Positions 1 to 10,600 of a stretch of 35,579 nucleotides of DNA are shown here, one piece after another. Source of the DNA: CAZOZP01 sp964584325 (lineage in GTDB: Bacteria; Bacteroidota; Ignavibacteria; Ignavibacteriales; Melioribacteraceae); contig CAZOZP010000038.1 in the NCBI GenBank assembly GCA_964584325.1, positions 1-35,579 of the forward strand, in the 5' to 3' direction. Numbering within the stretch: the first letter of the stretch is position 1; the number at the start of each line of letters is the position of its first letter. The translations under genes were made by a program, and so were the position numbers. The notes under the pieces were generated by a model. The model worked only from the letters and a program-made list of their open reading frames with translations, searched no databases and was not told where the DNA came from.

Positions 1-1
1 A

Positions 2-3000
2 TATGCTAAAAAAAAGGGGTTCAATTGCATAAATAAACAAGAGTTTTCGATACTATCCGGAGAATCAGTTTCATCTGTTGTACTCGAGATTGAAGCTGGG
101 AGTGCAACTGTTTCAGGCGAAGTAATTAATCTGAAAGGTCAACCGGTGCAGGACGCGGAAATTTCAGATATTTTCGGAAACAAGATAAAAACTTCTTCCT
201 CGGGGTTGTTTACTTTAATTGTTCCTCCGGGGAAAAACAAAATTAATATGTATAAGGAAGGTTATATTACACCTTCGGCAATAGATATTGAAGCAAATCC
301 GGGAAGCATTATTACAGGTCTTCAGTTTAAAGCCGCCGGGAATGCCGGAAGAATAACCGGGAAAGTTACTAATGCCGGAAACGGAGTTTCAGGTGCAGAC
401 ATAAAATTTGAAAACGGCATTACCGAAGTGATGATTAGCACTTCGGAGACAGGCGATTTTTCAGCAGGTCTTGCCGCAGGATACTGGAATTTGACGATAG
501 AAAAAGACGGATTTAAGACTAAAAGTATTAATATGATTAAGATAACTTCCGGACAAAGAACAACTCTGGAGGATATTTTTCTGGAGACTGAATATTCTGA
601 AATTGAAGGAAACGTAACAGGCGGTGGAAATATATTATCAGGGGCAACTGTAAAACTCATTGGCGGGAATCTGGAATACGGATCAGTGACAAACCAGAAC
701 GGTTTTTTTAGAATAAGAGTGAAGCCGGGTATAAAGTATAAAATTGAAATAAATAAAAAAGGGTTTTCCGGTTATAATGCCTGGACACCGATTCTGGCTG
801 ATAAACAAGTGAATAGAATTGAGGCAGTGTTGCTTTCTGCTGATGCCTCCATTAGTGGTAATGTCTTGGATAATCAGGGGAAAAATACAAATAATGCTGA
901 AATATCTGTTTATAATTCAGCCGGTACCAAGATGGCTTCTGCAGTATCAGCATCGGATGGTTCATTCAACCTTTCTCTTAATTCAGGATCTTATAAAATC
1001 AGAGCGGAAAAGCCGGGATATAAACCGGATGAAATACAGTTAACATTGAGTGCCGGGATGCAGGCCGAAAATTTAAGTTTATCGATTACTGAAGATTTTG
1101 CATTTATTTATGGAATTGTTAAAGGAAGTGATGGGAAGAAATTAAACAATGCAAAGATAATAATAAAGTCATCATCAAAAACATACAGCGATTTTGCTGC
1201 TTCAGAAGGGTCGTACTCAATCTCCGGAATAATACCCGGCAATTATCAAATAGAGGTGAAGGCGGTGGGTTATTCTGTTTTTAAGAAAAGTATAACTTTT
1301 GCAGGATCTCAAAATATTGAGTTAAATGCTGTTTTGCAGTATAACAATTCAACAATCTCAGGAACAGTCAAAACTGAGAAAGGAAATGTATTAGCCGGAG
1401 CAAATGTCGAAGCTGTAAATGAAAATAAGGAGATTTATTTTACCGAAACAGATGAAACAGGTAGTTTTTCAATTACACCTCTGGCTTCCGGAAGCTATAG
1501 CTTAAAAGTATCGAAGGCCGGGTACATAATGCCTGAGGAAGTGGATACTTCAGTGATAAATTCAGTTTTGAAACTGGAAATTGCAAATATCATAAAAGTA
1601 TCCGGATCATTAAAAGGTAAAGTAACTTCAGCCGGTACGGGAATCCCTAATGCTTTAATAACGCTGAATTCATCCAAGGGATCTTTTTCTAGTAGTTCCT
1701 CGCTTAACGGAGATTATGTGTTTACAGAAATTCATGAAGGCGATTATCAAATGAAGATTGTTAAATCGGGGTATAGGACATGGAGCGGAGCGGTGCAGGT
1801 TACTTCCTCATCAATTCGTAATGCTGAACTAGTAAAGAATGTAGTGAAAGTAGCCGGAGTAATTAAAGAGAAATCAGGAAAAACCATAAATTTTTCAGTC
1901 CCGATTAAACTACTTGTGAGTTCAGGATTACAGTTTTCCGCTACTTCAGACTTTTCGGGTGTTTTTGAATTTACTGCAGTTCCTGATTCATCTGTCTGCA
2001 CAATTATTACTTCTCTCACAAATCCGTCTTACGCAAATGATACGTTAACAATAACAATACCTAAGGGTTCATCTAACATTTTAGGGGTGGTGATTGAATT
2101 AGTTGAAAAGAGATCTATCATCAAAGGAAATACTCAAATTCCGAATGTTCCTGTTGCACTGAAATTACCGGATGGAAGTAGTATTAAGAGAATTTCAAGT
2201 AGTACAGGCGATTTCAGACTGGAAAATCTGAGGGCCGGGACTTACAATATCAAACCTGTATTGCCGGGGTATTCATTCCAGCCGCTTTCTGCAAATTTGA
2301 CACTTTCCGGAACGGATTCAGCTTTAGTGAATTTTAAGGCAGTTTCAAATACAGGATCTCTTTATATAACTACAAAAGATAATGCCGGGAAATCTGTTCC
2401 AGGTGTTACAGTGTCAGCAATAAATACTGAGAAATACACGGTATCGGGGAAAACAGGAATTGATGGAACACTAGCGTTTCCGAATATTCCGGCAGGTACA
2501 TATAAAATAACAGTAGTAAAAACCGGTTTCACTAGTGTTCAGTCTTCAATTTCAAAGGAAATTGCTAAAGATCAGACTGTAACAGCCGGATTCTCTCTAA
2601 AGCCTAATACATCCGGAATTTCCGGAAAGATTTATAAAACAGCTACTGAAAACGTAATAGCAGAGGCTCTGATAACTTTAAATTATTATGGAATAAATGC
2701 TTCATTTCAAACTAAATCTGATTTAAGCGGATCTTTCTCGTTAAATTCAATCCCGTCAGGCAAAGCTAAACTGAAAATATTAAAAGCAGGATTTTTTGCC
2801 GACTCATCGGATATTGAGGTTGCAGACAATCAGGTAATTTCAGGTAAGGTCAATTATCTAAATCCGGCTAATGTAAGTGTCAGAGGCAGGATTACCTATA
2901 AAGGTGTAGGTGTTCAGGGATATGAAATGAAAGCAGTATCAGGTTCTGAATACAAAGTCCAAACAAATGCGAATGGATATTATACTTTCAATGAGCTTCC

Positions 3001-5008
3001 GATCTCCGTGAATCCTAAGGATACTTCAGTTTTCAAAATCTCGCCGCTTAATGGAGGAACATCACATACATTAAGAGTAACTGCGGATAAGAAAGGTACT
3101 CTTATAAATATTCCCACAAGAGTACTTCCAAGCGGTTATATAAATATAAAAGTTACGGATAATGAAAAGCCTTTAGCAGGAATAAAGGTTAAAGTAATCG
3201 GAACTGAAGGTTTTGAAAATATCAATTTGACTGATGAACAAGGATATTCGGGAACCCCGTTACTTTTAGCAAAAGGAACTTATACAGCGGAAATTGCCGC
3301 AACGGAATACCTTTTACCTCTGAAGGAATTTCTTACATTTAATCTTGCCTCAGATACAGCCGGTATTAATGCAATTATTCCTTTGCCATTTAAGGGAGAA
3401 CTACCTGATACATTTTTCACCGGAATAACAAATACTATTAGTTTAGTTTCCAATCAATCGTCTGATAGAATTTCCGGTATTCTTTATTACAGGGCTGCTT
3501 CTGAAAGTATATATAATCATGCTGTTCTTCAGAAAAACAACGGTAAAACATATTTCGAAATTCCGCCTGTTTATTCAGACCAAAAGATTGTTCTATACTT
3601 TGAAACAGAAGATTTACAGAGCGGAATCAGGTACAGATCTTCCGAATATTCATTTCAGCCGGTCGCAAAGGATTATTTAACATCTCTGATGCTTCTTCCT
3701 GATATTAAAGGCATCTTTCTTAGACCCGGAGATGAGTACGATTTTGAATTAAGAATGAAAGACGGAGGGGGAAATATAATAGATGCGAAATCCAAGACTG
3801 CAAAAACTTTTGTGAAGTGGGAGATAGATGAGGATATTGCAGAAATTGAATTTCCAGTTTCAGCAGACAGCACAAAAATTATTTTAAGGCCGAAAAAAGA
3901 AGGGAACCCGCAAATTAGTATTAAAGCCGGTTATAACGGAAGACAAATTGAATTTGAGCCCGGAATAAAAATTAAAGGGACTCCAATCAATAAGATTTTC
4001 ATCGGTACTCCATACAAATCAGTTTCAAATGCAGTGTCAGAAGTACCTTTAGAGTATTTTGGAATGGATACATTGGGGAATGTCGTAAAAATAGGTAGTG
4101 CCGGTGAGTTCTCCGTAAAACCTGCAGGAGCCGGAATAGTGAGTCAGGCAGGAAGATTTATTCCTTCAGGAAGAGAGTACTTGGGAGAAACCGAGATATT
4201 ATTATATGATAATATTACGTCTTTGTCTGCTTCGGCCAGGATTAACATTTTTGCAGTAGTAAATTCTGAAGATAATTATCGCGAGCTGTCGGACGGCGAG
4301 AGTTTTAATATAATTTTAAGACCCAATTGCGTAAATGCCAGAACTGAAATTTATTTAGAAAAGCAGAAAGTTGGGAACGCAAAAAAACAATTGATTTCAG
4401 GTAACGTATCTTATACGCTTTTCGGAGATATCTTCAGAATTTCATATAATTCATCTTCCGCTTTACCCGGCGACAGTTTAATAACTCCGGCTTCATTAGA
4501 ACTCTTTAGTTCAAAGGATATTAGAAGTGGGTTAGGCAATAAGAAGGTCGGATTTTTTGATATAAAGCAAAAGCGATGGTATGTCATATCAAACACAATT
4601 GAAGCGGAAACCGGTTTCAGCGCAGGGAGCGTATCTAAATTCGGTGATTACGGGATTATGACCGAGAATCTTCCTCTTGGATTCAGACACGCAGCAGTTC
4701 TTCCAAGTCCTTTTTCTCCTGAAGTTGCACCCCTTAAAATTGGCTATTATCTTACAACATCCGATGCAGTGGCTTTAGTTACAATTATGGTGTATAATCT
4801 GGAAGGTGAACTTGTCAGGGTTATTCTGGATGGAGATATGCAATTTCCGGGAATATACGGAAGTAAGGCGGGACACAAAGAAATTATATGGGATGGGCTC
4901 ACTGATTCCGGAAGCATGGCAAGAAACGGAAGATATATTATTCTTTTAAAGGCAAAAGATAGTTCAGGTGAAAAGAAGGAATTACTTAAAGCGGTGTTAA
5001 TAAAATGA
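2..5008 (+). CDS. Giant secreted repeat protein with T9SS/FlgD-like C-terminus (5' end outside window)
   Basis: The reading frame is open to the left edge, so the true start lies outside the window; 1668 residues are visible. About thirteen consecutive units of roughly 80-90 residues (visible residues 1-1130) follow the carboxypeptidase-regulatory-like / Cna-B-type pattern: SGxV, a central GAxV, a TxxxGxF turn, then GxYxxxxxKxGY. After these come about 430 residues without an obvious repeat, partly Ig-like. The last 110 residues (from about 1558) start with a PSPFSP motif, contain VYNLEGELV and WDG, and end in VLIK, as in FlgD-like / T9SS type A sorting domains. Inference: it is exported by type IX secretion and attached to or released from the cell surface, acting as a stalk or adhesin. 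Its stop overlaps the start of the next gene by 4 bases (ATGA), so the three genes probably form an operon. Confidence 0.85.
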   Translation, partial: YAKKKGFNCINKQEFSILSGESVSSVVLEIEAGSATVSGEVINLKGQPVQDAEISDIFGNKIKTSSSGLFTLIVPPGKNKINMYKEGYITPSAIDIEANPGSIITGLQFKAAGNAGRITGKVTNAGNGVSGADIKFENGITEVMISTSETGDFSAGLAAGYWNLTIEKDGFKTKSINMIKITSGQRTTLEDIFLETEYSEIEGNVTGGGNILSGATVKLIGGNLEYGSVTNQNGFFRIRVKPGIKYKIEINKKGFSGYNAWTPILADKQVNRIEAVLLSADASISGNVLDNQGKNTNNAEISVYNSAGTKMASAVSASDGSFNLSLNSGSYKIRAEKPGYKPDEIQLTLSAGMQAENLSLSITEDFAFIYGIVKGSDGKKLNNAKIIIKSSSKTYSDFAASEGSYSISGIIPGNYQIEVKAVGYSVFKKSITFAGSQNIELNAVLQYNNSTISGTVKTEKGNVLAGANVEAVNENKEIYFTETDETGSFSITPLASGSYSLKVSKAGYIMPEEVDTSVINSVLKLEIANIIKVSGSLKGKVTSAGTGIPNALITLNSSKGSFSSSSSLNGDYVFTEIHEGDYQMKIVKSGYRTWSGAVQVTSSSIRNAELVKNVVKVAGVIKEKSGKTINFSVPIKLLVSSGLQFSATSDFSGVFEFTAVPDSSVCTIITSLTNPSYANDTLTITIPKGSSNILGVVIELVEKRSIIKGNTQIPNVPVALKLPDGSSIKRISSSTGDFRLENLRAGTYNIKPVLPGYSFQPLSANLTLSGTDSALVNFKAVSNTGSLYITTKDNAGKSVPGVTVSAINTEKYTVSGKTGIDGTLAFPNIPAGTYKITVVKTGFTSVQSSISKEIAKDQTVTAGFSLKPNTSGISGKIYKTATENVIAEALITLNYYGINASFQTKSDLSGSFSLNSIPSGKAKLKILKAGFFADSSDIEVADNQVISGKVNYLNPANVSVRGRITYKGVGVQGYEMKAVSGSEYKVQTNANGYYTFNELPISVNPKDTSVFKISPLNGGTSHTLRVTADKKGTLINIPTRVLPSGYINIKVTDNEKPLAGIKVKVIGTEGFENINLTDEQGYSGTPLLLAKGTYTAEIAATEYLLPLKEFLTFNLASDTAGINAIIPLPFKGELPDTFFTGITNTISLVSNQSSDRISGILYYRAASESIYNHAVLQKNNGKTYFEIPPVYSDQKIVLYFETEDLQSGIRYRSSEYSFQPVAKDYLTSLMLLPDIKGIFLRPGDEYDFELRMKDGGGNIIDAKSKTAKTFVKWEIDEDIAEIEFPVSADSTKIILRPKKEGNPQISIKAGYNGRQIEFEPGIKIKGTPINKIFIGTPYKSVSNAVSEVPLEYFGMDTLGNVVKIGSAGEFSVKPAGAGIVSQAGRFIPSGREYLGETEILLYDNITSLSASARINIFAVVNSEDNYRELSDGESFNIILRPNCVNARTEIYLEKQKVGNAKKQLISGNVSYTLFGDIFRISYNSSSALPGDSLITPASLELFSSKDIRSGLGNKKVGFFDIKQKRWYVISNTIEAETGFSAGSVSKFGDYGIMTENLPLGFRHAAVLPSPFSPEVAPLKIGYYLTTSDAVALVTIMVYNLEGELVRVILDGDMQFPGIYGSKAGHKEIIWDGLTDSGSMARNGRYIILLKAKDSSGEKKELLKAVLIK

Positions 5009-5973
5009 AATATTTTATATATTTATGTATTGTGTGTGCAGTTGTTCCAATAAATGCACAAGAACTTTCAGGAATTGCTGCCTCATTTTTAGATTTTTCA
5101 GGAGGCGCAAAGGCTTCTGCATTTTCAAGAGCATACACTGCAGCAGAATCGGATGCGGATATGATATTCAATAATCCAGCGGGACTGATTCCTAAGCAAA
5201 CCGGCGAAGCTGTATTTTCTTACAGAAATCAACTTGGAATAATTCCATTCGGGTATCTCTCGGCAAATTATAAGCTAAATCAGAATACAGCGGCCGGGTT
5301 GGGACTTGTATCTTCAGGTGATGATCAAATGCACGAGTTTACAATGATTGCAGGGGTTTCAAAAGAATACAGTGGATTCATTTTCGGAGCATCATTAAAA
5401 TTTCGGTATGCTTCATTCGGGAATAATAGTATTGACAGAAACAGTCTGATTGTTTTCACGGAAGATGAGATTAATGAAGGAATTGCCAATAAAATAAGCG
5501 GTTCAGCCTACGGGTTCGGTCTTGACTTGGGATTTAGAACATACCTGTTAGAAAAACTCGCATTTTCTATAGTCATAAAGGATATTGTTTCACCGGTTTA
5601 CTGGGATTCTCAAAGTGAAAACCAGGGAAAACGGAGCAAAGGAAAATATCAGGAATCTATTCCGACAGAGCTTAGAGCAGGTCTGCTTTTTAAACCGGAG
5701 AGTTTTATAAATGTTTTATTTGATGTTACTCCGAATATTTATCAATATACTGATGTTAAGTATTCTGCTGGAGCAGAAATTATTCTTATTGATATAATAA
5801 GCCTAAGAGGAGGTACAAGGATAATTCCTAATAACCGCGATGATGAAAAGTATTCTGCCGGAATCGGGATAAATTACAATTTAACCGAAAGTCTAACGGT
5901 TCGAATTGATTATGCCTATTTGTTTGAGGAGCTTGCAGACACTCAAGTCTTTAGTTTAGGAGTCGGGTTTTAA
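5005..5973 (+). CDS. PorV/PorQ-like outer-membrane beta-barrel protein
   Basis: 322 residues with an N-terminal signal peptide (about residues 1-18, ending in NA before QE). The mature N-terminus has LDFSGGAKASAFSRAYTAA followed by FNNPAGL, the signature of the PorV/PorQ (UPF0164-like) family. The rest alternates in the manner of beta-strands and ends in a phenylalanine, as outer-membrane barrels do. PorV is the T9SS outer-membrane component that hands cargo to the sortase, and paralogues are common in Bacteroidota and Ignavibacteria. Being coupled directly behind a T9SS-type cargo gene suggests a dedicated partner of that cargo. The start ATG overlaps the upstream stop and there is no clear ribosome site, so translation is probably coupled. 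Confidence 0.8.
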   Translation: MKYFIYLCIVCAVVPINAQELSGIAASFLDFSGGAKASAFSRAYTAAESDADMIFNNPAGLIPKQTGEAVFSYRNQLGIIPFGYLSANYKLNQNTAAGLGLVSSGDDQMHEFTMIAGVSKEYSGFIFGASLKFRYASFGNNSIDRNSLIVFTEDEINEGIANKISGSAYGFGLDLGFRTYLLEKLAFSIVIKDIVSPVYWDSQSENQGKRSKGKYQESIPTELRAGLLFKPESFINVLFDVTPNIYQYTDVKYSAGAEIILIDIISLRGGTRIIPNNRDDEKYSAGIGINYNLTESLTVRIDYAYLFEELADTQVFSLGVGF

Positions 5974-7610
5974 TGATTAAACATATTTATACATTATTGT
6001 TAATAATTCAGGTAATTCTTTCTGCACAAGCAGTTAAGGATACACCTGTAATGAGCCGTTTCGGAGGCGGAAAGCTGAATACAAATATTGCTTTCGGAAT
6101 GGGTGATCCTTTCAACGGGAACTACGGATTATCAGGGCCAAGAGGATTAAGTGCGAATATGATAAATCCGGCTCAGTTGGTTTTCATTGAAAAGAACAGT
6201 TTCAGTATTGAATTGCAACCACTTATAACTAATAGTCTTCTTGGAATTTCCGGAAATTCAGTTCTCAGCGATGAAATGATTTCTGAAGTAATAGATGACC
6301 AGATTGATAAAAACAAAGCTTTTAGCTTTAGCAGTACGGGAGTGAAAGACTATACACAATTAAGTGGATTTACTTTTTCTGCCGGAAGGAAATTCAGCGG
6401 TTTGGCTTTGGCAATTCCTCTGGGAGAAAAATCAGTCCTCTCTGCGAGTTATTCAGTTCCTTTAACATTAGGTTTTGATATGGCGCTTACCGGATTAACC
6501 TCTAATATTAAGACAACTAAAGTTGTAGGAAATAACACTGCAGATATTGATATATCTCTATTGGCGGCACTTTTTTCAGAAATTCAAATTAATATGGAAC
6601 AAGTTTCATTATCCTTTGCTTCAGAACTTTGGAGAAATGGGAACAGTTATCTATCCGGTGGAATAACGTATGAACGTTATTATGTTTCCAATAAACTTAA
6701 GCTAAATTTTAATATTGACGGAGTACTTACCATAAATAATGGATCAGAATATTTTTTTAACGACAATGAGGATCCTAATCTTAATCCGGAGAATGAAACC
6801 AATTCACTCTTCTGGCAGGCTGATGCTGACTATAAAGATAATCAGTCAGGTCTAGAGGCCGGATTGATATTCAAATCGGAGGATTTTCTGCCATTTGCCT
6901 CATTTTCACTTTCTGCAAGTATAAAGCCTGTGTTCTTTCTTGCCGATCCGAATGCAGTAAGTAAAGCGTTTCAACCGAAATTCATAACGGGGAGGTTTAC
7001 GGGAACAGGGCAGGAATCTTTCGATATTCTGATAGATTCGCTTGATCTTACAAAACCAAACCTGACTGTACCTTCAGGAAATGAATTTACTGATACTGTT
7101 AAGTTCAGTATCCCTTCTTCCATAACATTCGGTATGGATTTCAAGACTGCCGGTCATACATTCTCATTGAATATTACCAAGTATTGGAATGAACTTTCTT
7201 ATCAGTTTGGTAAATATAAAGTCGGTAAAGTCCCGTCTGCAGGAATTTCTTTCGGTGCAGACTTTAAATTTCCGGAGAAACTGGAAGGATGGAGTTATGC
7301 CCTTCTGCCTTTGAGGATTTTATATTTGGATATTGACGGACTTTTGCTGCAACTTTTCAGCGAGGAAACAGGATATCATAATCCATACTTCGGTGCCGGC
7401 GGTAGTTTTATCATTGGCGGGAATCCGATAATAGATGGAATTTCTGATAAAGAAACAATTAAGTCGTTAAAAGATATTCTTGATTTACCTCTTGTTGAAA
7501 GTATTGCTCTGTATAAAAGATACAATTTGGGAAACAATATAAAGATTGGAGTTACAATTGCAGGTATTCCCGAAGTAGCCTTTAAGTTTTCGGCGGGATA
7601 TGAATTTTAG
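5973..7610 (+). CDS. Outer-membrane beta-barrel protein of unknown function
   Basis: 545 residues, with a signal peptide at about residues 1-20. The sequence is rich in amphipathic beta-strand patterns and ends in AGYEF with a terminal phenylalanine, typical of BAM-inserted barrels. The early part (MINPAQLVF) recalls the DUF5723/PorV-like group, but I cannot assign a family firmly. It starts inside the previous stop (TAATG, one-base overlap), making it the third gene of the surface operon. It probably localises with the repeat protein and the PorV-like barrel, as a channel or anchoring component (inference). Its stop codon overlaps that of the converging sensor kinase gene, leaving no room for a terminator between them. 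Confidence 0.75.
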   Translation: MIKHIYTLLLIIQVILSAQAVKDTPVMSRFGGGKLNTNIAFGMGDPFNGNYGLSGPRGLSANMINPAQLVFIEKNSFSIELQPLITNSLLGISGNSVLSDEMISEVIDDQIDKNKAFSFSSTGVKDYTQLSGFTFSAGRKFSGLALAIPLGEKSVLSASYSVPLTLGFDMALTGLTSNIKTTKVVGNNTADIDISLLAALFSEIQINMEQVSLSFASELWRNGNSYLSGGITYERYYVSNKLKLNFNIDGVLTINNGSEYFFNDNEDPNLNPENETNSLFWQADADYKDNQSGLEAGLIFKSEDFLPFASFSLSASIKPVFFLADPNAVSKAFQPKFITGRFTGTGQESFDILIDSLDLTKPNLTVPSGNEFTDTVKFSIPSSITFGMDFKTAGHTFSLNITKYWNELSYQFGKYKVGKVPSAGISFGADFKFPEKLEGWSYALLPLRILYLDIDGLLLQLFSEETGYHNPYFGAGGSFIIGGNPIIDGISDKETIKSLKDILDLPLVESIALYKRYNLGNNIKIGVTIAGIPEVAFKFSAGYEF

Positions 7611-10600
7611 TTATTAAATTCAATTATAAACATTGCACCTTTTCCGGGCTCTGTTTCAAGACTAATTTTTCCGCCATGTTTATCGATTATTTCTTTAACG
7701 ATAAAAAGACCTAATCCGGTTGATGATTCATTTGCTGTTGGTTTGGCTGAAAGCCTTTGGAATTTATTAAACATATTCTTTTTATCTTCGTCGCTGAATC
7801 CGGGTCCATTATCTTTAACTGAAATTCGGGTTACGCCGTTTAATTTTTCAAGTTTAATTAAAATAGTTTCATTAAGGGGTGAGTACTTTACGGCATTGCT
7901 TATTAGGTTGTCAATTGCCTCCTTAAACCAGAACTGATCTACATTAGCGTTTATTGATTCATCCAAGTCAATTTTTATATGCTGTTTTTTCTGTTCAGCA
8001 CGGGCAATATTATGGTGTACAATGTTTTCAATAAGTGAAGCAAGATTTGAATCCGTCTTTTTTAGTTCAATTCTCTGGGATGCAGTCGCTGCAGATTCCA
8101 GAAGTTCTGTAATTATATTAAGCATTCGTTTTGAAGAAAGGAAAATTTTATCCATCATCGATAAATGTTCACCTTCCAAAGTGAATTCTTCTCTTACAAG
8201 GAATTCATAGCCCAGAATTACCTGCAAAGGATTTTTTAGATCGTGTGCTGCAATATTTAATAGTTTTTCTTTCAAATCATTTGCTTCCTGAAGTTCTTTC
8301 CTTGACTTCTCACTTTCATCCAGCAAAATTTCCTTATCTCTAAGATACTTCTCCGTTGTTTCTTTTTCTTTTAATAATTCGCCTGTGCGAATTGCAACAA
8401 TCTGCTCAAGTTCCTGCCTTCTGGATTCAAGTCGGTTTATTCTTATTTTATTAATTCTGTCAACAATAATTATAACAAAAACAACTAAAGAAATGAAATA
8501 GAAGATTCTCATTGAAAGAGACAAATACCAGGGATCTGTTACTTCAAACTCATATTCAGCAATATCACTCCAAAAGTATCCGGCTTTTTTAGCTTTTATT
8601 TGCAAAACATATCTGCCTGCTTTATGCAATGGCATATTCAGGCTGTTTGAGTATTGAGTTATCCAGTTAGTGTCGAGCCCTATAAATCTATACATGTAGC
8701 TTGTTTTATCAGAAGGATACAGTAATGTGGAAAATTCCGCACGAATGCTTGCGCCTGTGGGGAATATGTTATTTTCTGATTCAACTTTTTTACCCTCACT
8801 CGTAAAAATCACTGAGAGAAGTTTTGGTATTGAAGTTTTAGTGATTTTTGAATCTGTGCTCTGCCAGAAAGTAACATCGTTGGCATTTGCAATCCAGATT
8901 CGGTTATATTTATCAAAAACGAGTCCCTGATAAGTAATGGATGAATTGGCTAATCCATCTTTTTTAGTGAAATAAATAAAGTCGTTATTCTCAAGAAGGA
9001 ACAAACCTTTTTCGGTTCCAACCCAGGTACTTCCGTTTTTATCAATTTTAACAGCTTTTATCATGTTTTCAACTAATTCAGGTATATTAAATAACTCAAG
9101 CTTGGAATAATCAGCACTCATTCTGTATAATCCGTTATTGCTTGCAAGCAGTATTGAATTATCAGAGCTGATATCCATATCGAAAACATTTATATCATAT
9201 TCTTCATTAAGCCTTGCACTAAGATTAATGAACTTATCGTTTTTATAATCAAATTTGTAGAGGAAAGAGTTTTTCCCCTTGCCGGCAAAATAAATATCGT
9301 TCCCGTTAAATTTCTTCAATACATTAAGATGCTGGATCTTGTTAAAATCAATTTTATATTCTTTTTTAGTGCCGTCAGGAAACATCCTCAATATTGAATG
9401 AACATATTCCTGGTACCCCCAAAATTCCTTTTTATCAGTTTCTTCCATTCGGGGAATTCTTCCCCGGCTGGATGTACTAACTAATACTTTTCCGTTATTG
9501 TCAATTTTTTGAAGTAGCAAAGATATGTATGAAAGCCAATAACCGTCTTCAGTGGCGTGATAATTATACAGATTCGGGAAGCTTCCGAGAGTTTGGAAAT
9601 TTTTTGACCGGTCATTAACGGATATTGAAAAAATCTGGTGCTGGTTACTGAAAGTTATAACGGAATCATTTTTTTCCTGAATAAAAGCAATATAATCATT
9701 GAACTGGCCGCTATAGTTTATTTTATTAAAATATCCTGTCATATCCAGATTATCAAATTTGGATTTTGATACAAACCATAAGCCGGCATTTGATGCAACC
9801 CAGAGATTACCTGTTTTATCAAGCGAAGCCCAGTTTATAGGCGTGTTGGAAATACCTTCAATTTTATTCAGACTGCTTGTTGATAGATTATACTCATAAA
9901 TACCGTCATTCCACGTGCCTAAATAAAAGGTTCCGGTGGAGTCAGGTACAATAACCGAAACGTTACTGACATTATTTAATGATTGAATAGAATAACTGTT
10001 ATCGTTCTTATTGTAATTGAATTTCCCAAGTCCGTTCATAAAACCGCAATATATATTACCTTTGTAGAATACTACATCGGAAATATTTACAAATTCTTTG
10101 TTTTTAGTATGCAATACTTCAAATACATCTGTATCTGCCTTATACTTATACACTTCGCCGCCGAATGTAAAGACAAAAAGATTTCCGTTCTTATCCTTAA
10201 CGAATTTGAAAGAGCGATCCCAATGATTGCCCGAGTTTACGAGAGGATATTTATTGAGTTTTCCGCGCTGATATCTTGAAATACCGTTAGATTCACCAAT
10301 CCAAAGATTATCGTTTATATCGGCGAGTAGTGATTTTGGATAGAATAGCAAAGTATCAGAACCTGTAATAGTTCCATTAATTATATTCTTGTAAGAATAA
10401 CCGTAGTCAGAAAGGCTTATTGAACCAAAGCCCATATCATAAAGAAAATAAAGTTCATCAGCAGATTTTTTATAGAGGAATTTAACGTACGAATGAGAAT
10501 TGCCCTTAGCCATTTCTTTAAAGAGTTCGCCGTCAAAACGGATTATTCCGGCATCAGTTCCGATCCAGATAAAACCTTTTTCATCCTGAATCAGAGTCTT

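Noticed and set aside
9983..10279. 98-codon plus-strand frame inside the sensor kinase gene
   Set aside because: Opposite a certain gene, Ile/Phe/Tyr-rich composition typical of antisense reading, no ribosome site.
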